Assembly (NCBI RefSeq): GCF_001642575.1
Contig: NZ_LXNG01000045.1
Location: forward strand, 186,001 to 250,000
DNA: 64,000 bases
Direction of reading: 5' to 3'
From: Xanthomonas floridensis
Lineage (GTDB): Bacteria > Pseudomonadota > Gammaproteobacteria > Xanthomonadales > Xanthomonadaceae
The notes beneath the pieces are model-generated. The model worked only from the letters and a program-made list of their open reading frames with translations. It had not been told where the DNA came from and did not search any database. The translations under genes were made by a program, and so were the position numbers. This document shows positions 48,149-56,190 of this stretch, one piece after another (the first letter of the stretch is position 1; every line of letters begins with the position of its first letter).

Positions 48149-48514
48149 ATGCCGATCAGCGACGCCGAAGCCGTGGTGATGCAGGTACTCTGGGATGGCG
48201 CGCCGCGCACGGCCGAGGAGGTGGTGGCAGCGCTGTCGCAGACCGACTGGGCCGAGCCCACCATCAAGACCCTGCTCAATCGCCTGCTCACCAAAGGTGC
48301 GATCGCCGCCCGGAAGGATGGGCGCAAATACCTGTACACGCCGGTGCTGCAGCGCGACCAGTGGGTGCAGCAACAGAGCGAGGGCCTGCTGCAACGCCTG
48401 TTCGGCGGCCGGGTTGCACCGCTGGTAGCGCACTTCAGTGAGCGGGGGCAACTGAGTGCATCGGATGTGGCCGACCTGAAGCGCCTGCTCAAGGAGTTGG
48501 ATGATGAGCGCTGA
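48149..48514 (+). CDS. blaI: BlaI/MecI family transcriptional repressor
   Basis: A 121-residue winged-helix repressor. The N-terminal DNA-binding domain reads ISDAEAVVMQVLWDGAPRTAEEVVAAL...PTIKTLLNRLLTKGAIAARKDGRKYLYTPVL, the standard BlaI/MecI/CopY fold. The C-terminal helices (DQWVQQQSEGLLQRLFGG) form the dimerisation domain, which is cleaved by the sensor protease in the classic systems. The ATG at 48149 follows two tandem palindromic operators, so it probably represses its own operon. The stop overlaps the M56 protease gene by 14 bases. The link to beta-lactams is not implied by sequence; BlaI-like proteins also serve other signals. Confidence 0.9.
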   Translation: MPISDAEAVVMQVLWDGAPRTAEEVVAALSQTDWAEPTIKTLLNRLLTKGAIAARKDGRKYLYTPVLQRDQWVQQQSEGLLQRLFGGRVAPLVAHFSERGQLSASDVADLKRLLKELDDER

Positions 48515-49784
48515 TGCCATGGTGCTACGGACCACGCTCTACACCAGCGCCGCGGTACTGGCCTGCCTGCTGCTGCGGGGACGCTTGCGTGCTTGGTTAG
48601 GCCCCTCGGCTGCCTATGCGATCTGGGCCAGCGTGCCGCTTGCGTTGCTGGCTGCACTGCTGCCTGGCCCACCCGTCGGTACGGTGCCGCTGCCCGGATC
48701 GGCACTGGTGACACTGCCGTTTGCACCGGGCAGCGTCAGCAGTCGCAGCAACTGGCGCGAAGCACTGGGCGTTGCGTGGTCGGCTGGCGTAGTGCTGATG
48801 GCCCTTCGGGTGTGGCGCAGCCAATGGCGTTTCGTGCGCAGCCTCGGGCCGCTGCGTGCACTGGGCAACACGCTGTGGGTCGCAACGCATGATGTGGGTC
48901 TGCCGGCGTCGTTGGGCGTTCGACGTCCACGCATCGTCCTGCCGCCGGACTTCACCACCCGCTATAGCGCCGATGAGCGCGCGTTGGTCCTGGCGCACGA
49001 GCAGCAGCATCTGCATCGCGGCGATCTATGGGCCAATGCCCTGGCGATCGCGCTGCTGTGCCTCGGTTGGTTCAATCCGCTGCTGTACATGGGATGGCGC
49101 GCGTTTCGCCTGGATCAGGAACTGGCCTGCGATGCCGCGGTGATGGCACTCCATCCCGGCAAGCGCCGCAGCTATGCCACGGCCATGCTCAAATGCCAGC
49201 TTGGCAGTGCCTGGACGCCACTGGCCTGCCATTGGGCAGCGACGCATCCCCTGACCCAGCGGCTCACCGCGTTGCGGATGCCTGCAATCGCCATGCAGCG
49301 CGCGCGCAGGAACGCGCGTGCAGTCATGCTGCTGGCAGCCATCGCCAGCCTCGCCTGCTGGGTGATCCAGCCGGCGCGTCTGCACGCCATGCCGGTTGCC
49401 GGCGACCCGGTGGATTTCAGCACGATGCAGCCGCCCAGGTATCCGGCTGCGGCAGTCGCTGCGCGTCTTGCCGGCCTGGTCGAGCTGCAGATCCAGGTGA
49501 GCCCGAGTGGGATACCCGAACGCATCGCCATTGTGCATAGCCAGCCGGCCGGGGTGTTCGACCAGTCCGTACTTGAGGCCGCGCGCGGCTGGCGCTTCAG
49601 GCCTGCCTCTGTCGATGGCAGAGCGGTGACCTCGACGATACGCGTACCGGTGCGCTTCGAACCGGATCCGCCGGAAGACGCTTCCGGCATTGCCCTGGCT
49701 ACCGACGGTCCGCATGACCCTGCGCAGCTTGAGCACAGGACCGGCTGTTCGTTGCCGGGGTGCACTGCGCAGGAGACGCGGTGA
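48501..49784 (+). CDS. BlaR1-like M56 membrane metalloprotease with C-terminal TonB domain
   Basis: A 427-residue inner membrane protein. The N-terminal part has three to four membrane helices surrounding a cytoplasmic M56 peptidase domain with the zinc motif HEQQH (residues 166-170) in LAHEQQHLHRGDLWAN and the downstream ELACDAAV. Another membrane helix near residues 270-290 leads to a periplasmic domain (about 305-390) with the TonB C-terminal pattern: PRYPAAAVAARLAGLVELQIQV, FDQSVLEAARGWRFRPA. The penicillin-binding sensor of BlaR1 is absent. It overlaps the BlaI-like repressor gene, so it is the probable protease that relieves repression. The signal sensed is unknown. Confidence 0.88.
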   Translation: MMSADAMVLRTTLYTSAAVLACLLLRGRLRAWLGPSAAYAIWASVPLALLAALLPGPPVGTVPLPGSALVTLPFAPGSVSSRSNWREALGVAWSAGVVLMALRVWRSQWRFVRSLGPLRALGNTLWVATHDVGLPASLGVRRPRIVLPPDFTTRYSADERALVLAHEQQHLHRGDLWANALAIALLCLGWFNPLLYMGWRAFRLDQELACDAAVMALHPGKRRSYATAMLKCQLGSAWTPLACHWAATHPLTQRLTALRMPAIAMQRARRNARAVMLLAAIASLACWVIQPARLHAMPVAGDPVDFSTMQPPRYPAAAVAARLAGLVELQIQVSPSGIPERIAIVHSQPAGVFDQSVLEAARGWRFRPASVDGRAVTSTIRVPVRFEPDPPEDASGIALATDGPHDPAQLEHRTGCSLPGCTAQETR

Positions 49785-50371
49785 TGCGGCGCGTGCTGGT
49801 CTATGCAGGCGGTGTCCTGGTGCTACTCCTGAGCGGTTGCGCGAGCCGGCCAGTGATGGAGCAGGAGCGCAGTCAACGCGAGGATTCGGTCGATCAACGC
49901 ATGTTGCCGCTGCAGTCGGGTGCTGGTGGCGCGGCTGCGATACAGGCCTATACGCTGTCGTCCACACAACGCTTTCGCATGCCACGCGCCGTGCGCAGCG
50001 ATACACCCGCGCTACCGCCGGAGTCGCCGCGGCAGACCCTGGCGCCGACCACGGTTTGCGTGCAGGTGATCCTCACGGCCGATGGCGCGGTGCAGCGCGT
50101 AGACCCCTTGTCCGATCGCGATGAGTGCGGCGCCGTGCTGCTGCCCGAGCATGCCGATCTGCTGCAGGCCGTGCGCGCCGCGGTCATGCAATGGCAGTTC
50201 GTGCCGGCAGCGATGTGTACCTACGCGCCTGGCGCAACACCGCCGGCAGACCTGGACGACTGCACGGGCGCCGCGCATGTGGAGCCCGTGCCGGTGACCT
50301 TGCCGTTTGCCTTCACCTTCGAGGTGCGGCAAGGCAAGGCGAGTGTGCGCTCTGGTCAGGTGGCGCGCTGA
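49784..50371 (+). CDS. Lipoprotein with TonB-C-like domain, third gene of the BlaI/M56 unit
   Basis: A 195-residue lipoprotein. The signal peptide ends with the lipobox LLSGC (Cys at about 19). The mature part contains VCVQVILTADGAVQRVDPLS and AVRAAVMQWQFVPAAM, resembling the strand-turn and WRF/WQF motif of the TonB C-terminal fold seen in the upstream protein. Four further cysteines (VCVQ, DECG, MCTY, DDCT) could make two disulfides. No close homologue function is known to me. It begins at the last base of the M56 stop (TGATG), so it is co-translated and probably works with the sensor. Confidence 0.72.
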   Translation: MRRVLVYAGGVLVLLLSGCASRPVMEQERSQREDSVDQRMLPLQSGAGGAAAIQAYTLSSTQRFRMPRAVRSDTPALPPESPRQTLAPTTVCVQVILTADGAVQRVDPLSDRDECGAVLLPEHADLLQAVRAAVMQWQFVPAAMCTYAPGATPPADLDDCTGAAHVEPVPVTLPFAFTFEVRQGKASVRSGQVAR

Positions 50372-50620
50372 GTGAGGCGTGCGAAGGCCAGCATCATCGT
50401 ACCTGGCTCGGTGCCTGGCCAGGGGCGGGATCGCGCGCCGTGCCGGGCATGGTGCGTCCACCGAGGTGGTGTGCCTGGGTAACGCAACGAGCATGCAGCG
50501 CGCGCCATCAACCAGACGCAGAACGCGACGGCATCCATGGGGAAAGTGGAATGACTGATCCGCTTCGCGTCGACCGATCCGCAAACGCCAGCTGTGCGGC
50601 CGCTGACGCCGGTGATCCCA

Positions 50621-51235
50621 TCAGCTCAACACATGCACGCTATCGGCTATGCGCTGTACTTCATCCGGGTTATGGCTGACGTACAGCATCGGCAGACGGA
50701 TTTCATCGCGCACGCGCTGCAGGTACGGGATCAATTCTTCGCGGCGCGCCTGATCCAGCGCCGACAGTGGCTCATCGAACAACAGGATTGCCGGCTGCGA
50801 CAGCAGCGCGCGGCCGATCGCCACGCGCTGCGCCTCGCCGCCAGATAAATTGCGTGGCCGGCGCTGCAAGAGCGGTGCGATGCCGAGCAAGGCCACGACA
50901 TCGTCGAAGCCGAATGTCGCCGCACCGCGCGCATGCCGGCCATAGCGCAGGTTGTGCCGCACATCCAGATGCGGGAACAGCCGCGCATCCTGGAAAACGT
51001 AGCCGATCCGGCGCTTGTGCGTGGGCAGGTCCACACGCTGTTGGTGGTCGTACAGGCAGCGGCCATCGATGCGGATATGGCCTGCATCCGGCTGGACCAG
51101 GCCGGCGATGGCATTGAGCACCGTGGTCTTGCCTGCGCCGGACGGCCCCACCAATGCCACGACGCGTGCTGCGTCCTGGATGCAGATGTGTCGCTGGAAG
51201 TTGCCACGGCGTAGATGCAGGTCCAGATCCAGCAT
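50621..51235 (-). CDS. modC: Molybdate ABC transporter ATP-binding protein, short form
   Basis: A 204-residue ABC ATPase that powers molybdate import. All nucleotide-binding motifs are present: Walker A GPSGAGKTT, the Q-loop in YVFQDARLF, signature LSGGEAQRVAIGRALL, Walker B ILLFDEPLSALD and the switch His in YVSHNPDEV. Typical ModC is about 350 residues with a C-terminal molybdate-binding MOP/TOBE domain; this protein ends right after the ATPase core, so the regulatory domain is missing. The start overlaps the modB stop by one base (TGATG). Confidence 0.9.
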   Translation of the reverse strand: MLDLDLHLRRGNFQRHICIQDAARVVALVGPSGAGKTTVLNAIAGLVQPDAGHIRIDGRCLYDHQQRVDLPTHKRRIGYVFQDARLFPHLDVRHNLRYGRHARGAATFGFDDVVALLGIAPLLQRRPRNLSGGEAQRVAIGRALLSQPAILLFDEPLSALDQARREELIPYLQRVRDEIRLPMLYVSHNPDEVQRIADSVHVLS

Positions 51236-51921
51236 CAGCCGTCCTCGCGCGGATGCTGCCGGCGCACCAGCCATTCGGAGAGCAGCAATGCCACCAGCGA
51301 GATCGCCAGGGACACCGCCGCCAGTCGCCACACGCCCGATTCCATTCCCGGCACCTGCATCAGGCCGTAAATGGCCGACGACAAGGTCTGGGTTTCGCCC
51401 GGGATATTCGACACGAAGGTGATGGTGGCGCCGAACTCGCCCAGTGCCTTGGCGAATGCCAGCACCACGCCGGCCACCAGGCCAGGCCAGGCCAGGGGCA
51501 GGGTGATGCTGAAGAACACCCGCCACGGTCCGGCACCAAGCGTGGCCGCAGCCGCTTCCAGACGGCGGTCGGTGGCTTCGATCGACAGCCGGATCGCACG
51601 CACCATCAGCGGAAATCCCATCACCGCACAGGCCAATGCCGCACCGGTCCAGCGAAACGCAAACTGCACGCCGAGGTGCTCCAGTAGCCAGCTGCCGATC
51701 ACCCCCTGCGTCCCCAGGGTCACCAGCAGCGCATAGCCGGTCACCACCGGCGGCATCACCAGCGGCAGATGCACCACCGCATCCAGCAGTGCCTTGCCCG
51801 GGAAGCGCCGGCGCGCCAATAACCAGCCGCAGGCGATGCCCGGCGGCAGGCTGGCCACTGCCGCCACCAGTGCAACCTTCAGGCTCAGGCCGATGGCGAT
51901 CAGCTCCTGCGGGGTGAACAT
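51235..51921 (-). CDS. modB: Molybdate ABC transporter permease ModB
   Basis: A 228-residue inner membrane permease with about five helices. The EAA motif that contacts ModC is ATLGAGPWRVFFSITLPLAWPG; downstream AKALGEFGATITFVSNIPGETQTL is the molybdate/sulfate permease signature. The ATG at 51921 was chosen over the longer frame from 51960 because it places the first helix at a normal distance. It lies between modA (16 bases upstream) and modC (one-base overlap), so modABC form one operon. Confidence 0.93.
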   Translation of the reverse strand: MFTPQELIAIGLSLKVALVAAVASLPPGIACGWLLARRRFPGKALLDAVVHLPLVMPPVVTGYALLVTLGTQGVIGSWLLEHLGVQFAFRWTGAALACAVMGFPLMVRAIRLSIEATDRRLEAAAATLGAGPWRVFFSITLPLAWPGLVAGVVLAFAKALGEFGATITFVSNIPGETQTLSSAIYGLMQVPGMESGVWRLAAVSLAISLVALLLSEWLVRRQHPREDG

Positions 51922-51937
51922 CGACAAGCGCTGCGCC

Positions 51938-52714
51938 TCAATCCTGCAGCGAGAAGCCACGACGGGTGAAGATCGCCTTGGCCGGCGCGCTGCGCAGCCA
52001 GGTGACGAAGGCGGTGGCGGCCGGGTTGCGGCTGTTCTTCAAGGCAGCGACCGGATAGACGATGGGCGCATGACTGTCGGCGGGGAAGGTGGCCACGACA
52101 CGCACCTTGGCGTCGGCGCGTGCATCCGAGCCATACACGATGCCCAGCGGCGCCTCGCCACGCGACACCAGCATCAGCGCTGCGCGTACGCTCTCCGACT
52201 CGGCCAGGCGTGCCTGCACGCTGTCCCACTGGCCAAGCTTGCGCAGCGCTGACGCAGCGTATTTGCCGGCCGGCACGCTAGTGGTCTGGCCAACCGCCAG
52301 GCGGCCGCTCTGGCCCAGGGCCTTGGCGATGCTGCCCGGCGCACGCGGATCCACCTGCACCTTGCTGCCCGCTGGCGCGATCAGCACCAGGGTGTTGCCC
52401 AGCAGCTGCTGGCGATGTGCCGGCTCCACCAGGTTGCGCTGCTGCAGATAGTCCATCCATTCCAGATCGGCCGAAAAGAACACGTCCGCCGGAGCGCCTT
52501 GCTCGATCTGACGCGCCAGCGCCGAGCTTGCGGCATACGACACGCGCACCGGCGTTCCGGTGGCCTTTTCGTACGCGGCAGCGGCGTCGTCCATCGACTC
52601 CTTCAGGCTGGCGGCCGCGAACACGGTCACCGGCGCGGTCTGCGCGCAGGCCAGCATGGGCAGGGCAAGCATCAGCACGCACAGGGCGCGCTGCCAGAAA
52701 CCGATCATGCGCAT
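51938..52714 (-). CDS. modA: Molybdate-binding periplasmic protein ModA
   Basis: A 258-residue periplasmic binding protein. The signal peptide (cleavage near MLACAQ) precedes the type 2 periplasmic binding fold with [62 protein letters not shown] and a late conserved Tyr in GIVYGSDA. The Ser residues in AASL and AASSAL are the anion ligands of ModA. Starts at 52714 or 52708 are equally possible. It heads the modABC operon; no ModE-type operator was recognised upstream. Confidence 0.93.
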   Translation of the reverse strand: MRMIGFWQRALCVLMLALPMLACAQTAPVTVFAAASLKESMDDAAAAYEKATGTPVRVSYAASSALARQIEQGAPADVFFSADLEWMDYLQQRNLVEPAHRQQLLGNTLVLIAPAGSKVQVDPRAPGSIAKALGQSGRLAVGQTTSVPAGKYAASALRKLGQWDSVQARLAESESVRAALMLVSRGEAPLGIVYGSDARADAKVRVVATFPADSHAPIVYPVAALKNSRNPAATAFVTWLRSAPAKAIFTRRGFSLQD

Positions 52715-52789
52715 GGGACGTTCCAAACAGGTGGCGGGCACCGATCATAACGGCTGCGCCGTGACCGGCGTGGCGACCGCCAGCGGGGC

Positions 52790-53626
52790 TTACGGAATTC
52801 CATCCCCGCAACGCCCCGCCTGCAGGTTGGCCTGCAGCGCCGGGCCGATCAGCCTGGGCTCCGGCAGGGTAGCGTCGCGTGCCTGCCGCTGCGCCACGAA
52901 CGCCTCGATGTCCACGCCATCGCGCACGTGGATATTGCTACGCCGCTGTTCGCCGATAGTGGTCTGGTACGCCACCGGCCGGCCGGCCGGGCCGTAGTCG
53001 TGGCAGACGAATACACGGGTGGAATCCGGCAGTGCGTACAGGCGCTGGATCGAGGCATATAGCTGCCGCGCATCGCCGCCAGGGAAGTCGCAGCGGGCAG
53101 TGCCCGCGTCGGGCATGAACAGCGAGTCGCCGGGGAACAGCGCATCGCCGATCAGGTACGCAACGCTGTCGCTGGTGTGGCCGGGTACGGCGATGACCCG
53201 CGCCTGGATGCCGCCGAGCAGGAAGCGTTCGTCATCGGCGAACAGATGATCGAACTGCGAGCCATCGGCGCGAAAGTCCTGCGGCAACGCGTAGCGCAGT
53301 GCGAGCGTCTGCTGCACCTGGGTGATGCCGGTGCCGATGGCGACGCGCGCCTGCGGCCAGTGCTGCTTGAGCCACTGCGCGGCGGACAGGTGGTCGGCAT
53401 GCGCGTGGGTTTCCAGCAGCCACTGCAGCTGCCATCCGCGTTGCCGGATGGCAGCGACGATCGTCTGCGCGGTGTGCATGCCGATGGCGCCGCTGTCTGC
53501 TGCATAGTCCAGTGCCGGGTCGATCACCGCCGCCGCGCCGGACGCCGTATCGGCCACCACGTAGGTGAAGGTATTGCTGTCGGCATGGAAGAACGCAAGC
53601 ACCTCCGGCTGCATCGGCGTCTCCAT
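52790..53626 (-). CDS. MBL-fold hydrolase, persulfide dioxygenase (ETHE1/Blh)-like
   Basis: A 278-residue metallo-beta-lactamase-fold protein with the ETHE1/Blh pattern. The metal motif THAHADHLSA places HAHADH at residues 74-79. Other features are VIDPALDYAAD, VIAVPGHTSDSVAYLIGDALFPGDSLFMPDAGTARCDFPGGDA and the late VFVCHDYGP. Persulfide dioxygenases use one iron to oxidise glutathione persulfide; Blh-type proteins act in sulfide detoxification. The METPMQP start at 53626 lies one base past the stop of the nuclease gene. An internal ATG at 53614 is possible. Glyoxalase II-like activity is a less likely alternative. Confidence 0.83.
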   Translation of the reverse strand: METPMQPEVLAFFHADSNTFTYVVADTASGAAAVIDPALDYAADSGAIGMHTAQTIVAAIRQRGWQLQWLLETHAHADHLSAAQWLKQHWPQARVAIGTGITQVQQTLALRYALPQDFRADGSQFDHLFADDERFLLGGIQARVIAVPGHTSDSVAYLIGDALFPGDSLFMPDAGTARCDFPGGDARQLYASIQRLYALPDSTRVFVCHDYGPAGRPVAYQTTIGEQRRSNIHVRDGVDIEAFVAQRQARDATLPEPRLIGPALQANLQAGRCGDGIP

Positions 53627-53627
53627 G

Positions 53628-54443
53628 TCAGCGGGCGGCCAGTGCCGCATTGAGCACGGCGGCCAACCGGTCGCCGGCGATGCGCAGCTGCGTTTCGGCG
53701 ATCGGTCGGTAGGTGGCCATGTAGCCCTCCGGCAATACGTGCGCCGTTGGGTACGTGCCGGGAGCAATGGCGATCTTGCAGGACGCCTGTGCCCACGCCG
53801 CTGCCGGCGGCGGCAGCACTGGCGAGACAGGGGCGGCGGCTGGCAGGGCCAGCAGACGTTGCAGGTAAGCCTCGTCGCTGAGGTGGCGGTCGTTGAGCAT
53901 GCCGCTATCCCACAGCGCATGCAGGTTGCTGCCCTTGCCATCGACCTGCAGCTGGAAATCGTTGCCGCCCTTGTCGTGCGCATAGCCGGCGTGCATGGGT
54001 TGGTGGATGTCACCGACAAAGTGCACCACGAACTTCAATGCCTGGCGGCGCACCTCCAGCGGCTGGCTGCGGTCGGCGAGCAGTGCGGTCTGCCGCTCAA
54101 GCGCGGCAATCACGCAGTTGCCATCCGGACAGTCGCGTGGCGGCTCGTAGCCACAGTCGTGTTCGCCCAGGTTGACGTAGTGCCACGGCCCGGAGCGCTT
54201 GCCCAGATCCGGATCGTGTTCACGCAACTCGTCGGCCCAGCTGGCGACGCCATGCAACGTCGGGTCCGGCTCGCCGGCCAGCAGCTGCGCCACCTGCGCA
54301 CGCGCCTGCGGGCTCAGCTCGGTTTCTGCAACGCGGGCCACCAGACGGTGGCCTTGTGCGCCCCAGGCGAAGGCGGTGATGGGCTGGATCGCCGCGGTCA
54401 GCGCCGCGGCAAGGGCGAAACGGGACAGGGAAAAGATTTTCAT
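53628..54443 (-). CDS. S1/P1 family nuclease, secreted
   Basis: A 271-residue exported zinc nuclease of the S1/P1 type, cutting single-stranded DNA and RNA. The signal peptide ends AFA, leaving Trp27 as the mature N-terminus, which in P1 nuclease is a zinc ligand; His32 in WGAQGHR follows. Other ligands lie in GVASWADELR, PWHYVNLGEHDC, FVVHFVGDIHQPMHAGYAHDKGGND and ALWDSGM. The ATG at 54443 was chosen so that the signal peptide starts with the Lys-containing MKIFSLSR. It ends one base before the MBL-fold gene. Confidence 0.92.
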   Translation of the reverse strand: MKIFSLSRFALAAALTAAIQPITAFAWGAQGHRLVARVAETELSPQARAQVAQLLAGEPDPTLHGVASWADELREHDPDLGKRSGPWHYVNLGEHDCGYEPPRDCPDGNCVIAALERQTALLADRSQPLEVRRQALKFVVHFVGDIHQPMHAGYAHDKGGNDFQLQVDGKGSNLHALWDSGMLNDRHLSDEAYLQRLLALPAAAPVSPVLPPPAAAWAQASCKIAIAPGTYPTAHVLPEGYMATYRPIAETQLRIAGDRLAAVLNAALAAR

Positions 54444-54531
54444 CCCCGGATTGTACGCAAGCATCGCGGGCGGTTATGTGGCTGCCGCCGACACCTTGCC
54501 ATTGCCTATTGGCACGGCAGCGGCAGCGCGA

Positions 54532-55146
54532 TCAGTAATAGACCAGGTACGAGATGCCGTAGGTCAGCGGATCAATCCGCGCCTTGCCCAGCCGCGTGCC
54601 GTTGAAGTCGACGTTGCTGCGCGAATCGGTCCAGCGCGCGTCCACACGCAAGCCGCTGCGGTCGTTGAAGATGAAATCCACACCGACGTGCGCGGTGGCG
54701 CCAACCGAATCCCCAAGGCGCAGGTCGCCGTTGCCGAGCGCCGGTTCAGTGTCTTCGCCAAGCAGCATGCTGTAGTTGATGCCCACGCCCACGAACGGCG
54801 ACACCGTGCCGTAGCCATTGATGTGGTACTGCAACAGCACGCTGGGCGGCACCGACCAGTAGCTGCCAACCTTGCCGACGCCTTCCAGTTCAAGGTCGTG
54901 CCTGCCGGCAACCGAGGCGTTTACTTCGATGCCCAGGTTGTTGCGGATGAAGTATTCGTAGGTGAACGACAGTGTCGGCGCACCCTTGATCTCGGCGCGT
55001 GCGCCGCTGAAGTTGCCGCTGTCGGACTTGGGCGAGACATAGCCCGCGCCATAGCCGGTCGTCCAATGGCCGGCCGACTGTGCAAGGACGGGAGTGGCCG
55101 AAGCGGCCAATGCGATGGCGAGGGCGGTGCGGATGAACATGCTCAT
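54532..55146 (-). CDS. OmpW family outer membrane protein (downstream copy)
   Basis: A 204-residue outer membrane protein with a signal peptide ending VLAQSA and an eight-strand OmpW barrel. Family landmarks are the loop GAPTLSFTYEYFIRNNLGIEV, PPSVLLQYHINGYGTVSPFVGVGINYS and the C-terminal aromatic YLVYY. OmpW forms narrow hydrophobic channels. It is a clear paralogue of the gene just upstream (55266-55889) with the same length and layout but diverged sequence. The gap between them is 119 bases with a hairpin, so co-transcription is possible but not certain. Confidence 0.9.
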   Translation of the reverse strand: MSMFIRTALAIALAASATPVLAQSAGHWTTGYGAGYVSPKSDSGNFSGARAEIKGAPTLSFTYEYFIRNNLGIEVNASVAGRHDLELEGVGKVGSYWSVPPSVLLQYHINGYGTVSPFVGVGINYSMLLGEDTEPALGNGDLRLGDSVGATAHVGVDFIFNDRSGLRVDARWTDSRSNVDFNGTRLGKARIDPLTYGISYLVYY

Positions 55147-55162
55147 GGAATCCCCGGTAGGT

Positions 55163-55194
55163 CGGACAGGCGCTCGACGCGATCGACCTGTCCG
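55163..55194. repeat. Hairpin between the two ompW genes
   Basis: CGGACAGG (55163-55170) and CCTGTCCG (55187-55194) form a perfect eight-base stem with a 16-base loop. There is no T-run on the minus strand, so it may be a processing or attenuation hairpin rather than a terminator. Confidence 0.55.
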
Positions 55195-55265
55195 CAACTC
55201 CGGCGGTGGATGCACGTCCCTGGACGTCAAGTGTGCCAGAGATGCACCGCGCTTGCTGCTGTACC

Positions 55266-55889
55266 TCAGAACCGATACACGTATGCCGCGCCGTAGACCA
55301 GCGGGTCGATATTGACCGTGCCGATGCGGGTGCCGTCGAGGCGGGCTTCGCTGTCGATGTCGATCCAGCGCGCGTTGACGCGCAACGCGCCGCGCTCGCC
55401 GAGTTTGAAGTCCAGCCCGGCATGCAGGGCCAGGCCCCACGAATCGTCCAGTTCCAGCTCGCTGCCGGCCAGTGCACCGCTGGTATCGGTGCTGAAGAAC
55501 CGCGTGTAATTGATGCCGGCGCCGACGAACGGCGAGACCTTGCCCTGGCTGTTGAAGTGGTATTGCAGCGAGATCACCGGTGGCAAATGCTTGGTGCTGC
55601 CGACGCGTCCCACTCCGCGCAGCGCGATGTCGTGTTCGAACGGCAGCGCAGCCAGTATTTCGATGCCCAGGTTGTCGGCGATGAAGTATTCGGCCGTAAA
55701 GGTCGGTTTGATGTCCTTGCCCACGTCCGCTTCAAGCGTGCCGCCGACCAGGCGGCCATTGTCGGATTTGGGAGCGACCTGGTGCGCGCCGACGGCAACG
55801 GTCCAGTCACCTTTGGACTGAGCCAGTGCGGGGACGCTGGCAAGGCTGGCGGCCAGGCCGGCGAGCAGAAGGGAAGAGCGCATGCGCAT
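55266..55889 (-). CDS. OmpW family outer membrane protein (FNR-box copy)
   Basis: A 207-residue OmpW-type porin with a signal peptide ending PALAQS and the landmarks DIKPTFTAEYFIADNLGIEI, PPVISLQYHFNSQGKVSPFVGAGINYTRFF and C-terminal AAYVYRF. In enteric bacteria ompW is controlled by FNR; here a perfect TTGAT-N4-ATCAA box lies at 55950-55963, about 60 bases before the start, consistent with oxygen regulation. ATGs at 55889 and 55883 are both possible. The paralogue at 54532 lies downstream on the same strand. Confidence 0.9.
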   Translation of the reverse strand: MRMRSSLLLAGLAASLASVPALAQSKGDWTVAVGAHQVAPKSDNGRLVGGTLEADVGKDIKPTFTAEYFIADNLGIEILAALPFEHDIALRGVGRVGSTKHLPPVISLQYHFNSQGKVSPFVGAGINYTRFFSTDTSGALAGSELELDDSWGLALHAGLDFKLGERGALRVNARWIDIDSEARLDGTRIGTVNIDPLVYGAAYVYRF

Positions 55890-55949
55890 AGAGGGTCTCG
55901 GTGTGTGGAGGGGATGGACGAAGTCTTGAGGGTTTGCGTGGCCGCCGCC

Positions 55950-55963
55950 TTGATCCTGATCAA
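55950..55963. promoter_or_regulatory. Perfect FNR/Anr (or CRP/Clp-class) box
   Basis: TTGATCCTGATCAA fits the FNR/Anr consensus TTGAT-N4-ATCAA exactly. It is centred about 67 bases before the first possible start of the downstream ompW gene on the minus strand, giving room for class II activation. Confidence 0.75.
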
Positions 55964-56190
55964 ACCAGGGCCGCAACCATCCGGGTCATCGCGATGCGGG
56001 TGGTGATGCGTCGGCGGCAGCGTCGCTGCGCAATGGCAGCAGCGCGGCGCGCCATGGCGCTTGTCGCAGGCAGGCCGCAGGCCGGATGCGCAGTGCGTTG
56101 CGGACCGCGCCACCGTCGGCGGGGGAGGTATACCGACGGTGATGCGCGGTAGGGCGCAGACAGCGGGCGGCGCACTGCCGGGCGCGGGCA

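Noticed and set aside
48501-49784. Assignment as a true BlaR1 beta-lactam sensor.
   Set aside because: The periplasmic part lacks the penicillin-binding SxxK and KTG motifs and instead resembles a TonB C-terminal domain; no beta-lactamase gene is adjacent.
55163-55194. Rho-independent terminator between the ompW genes.
   Set aside because: The stem is perfect, but the loop is long and no U-tract follows in the direction of transcription.
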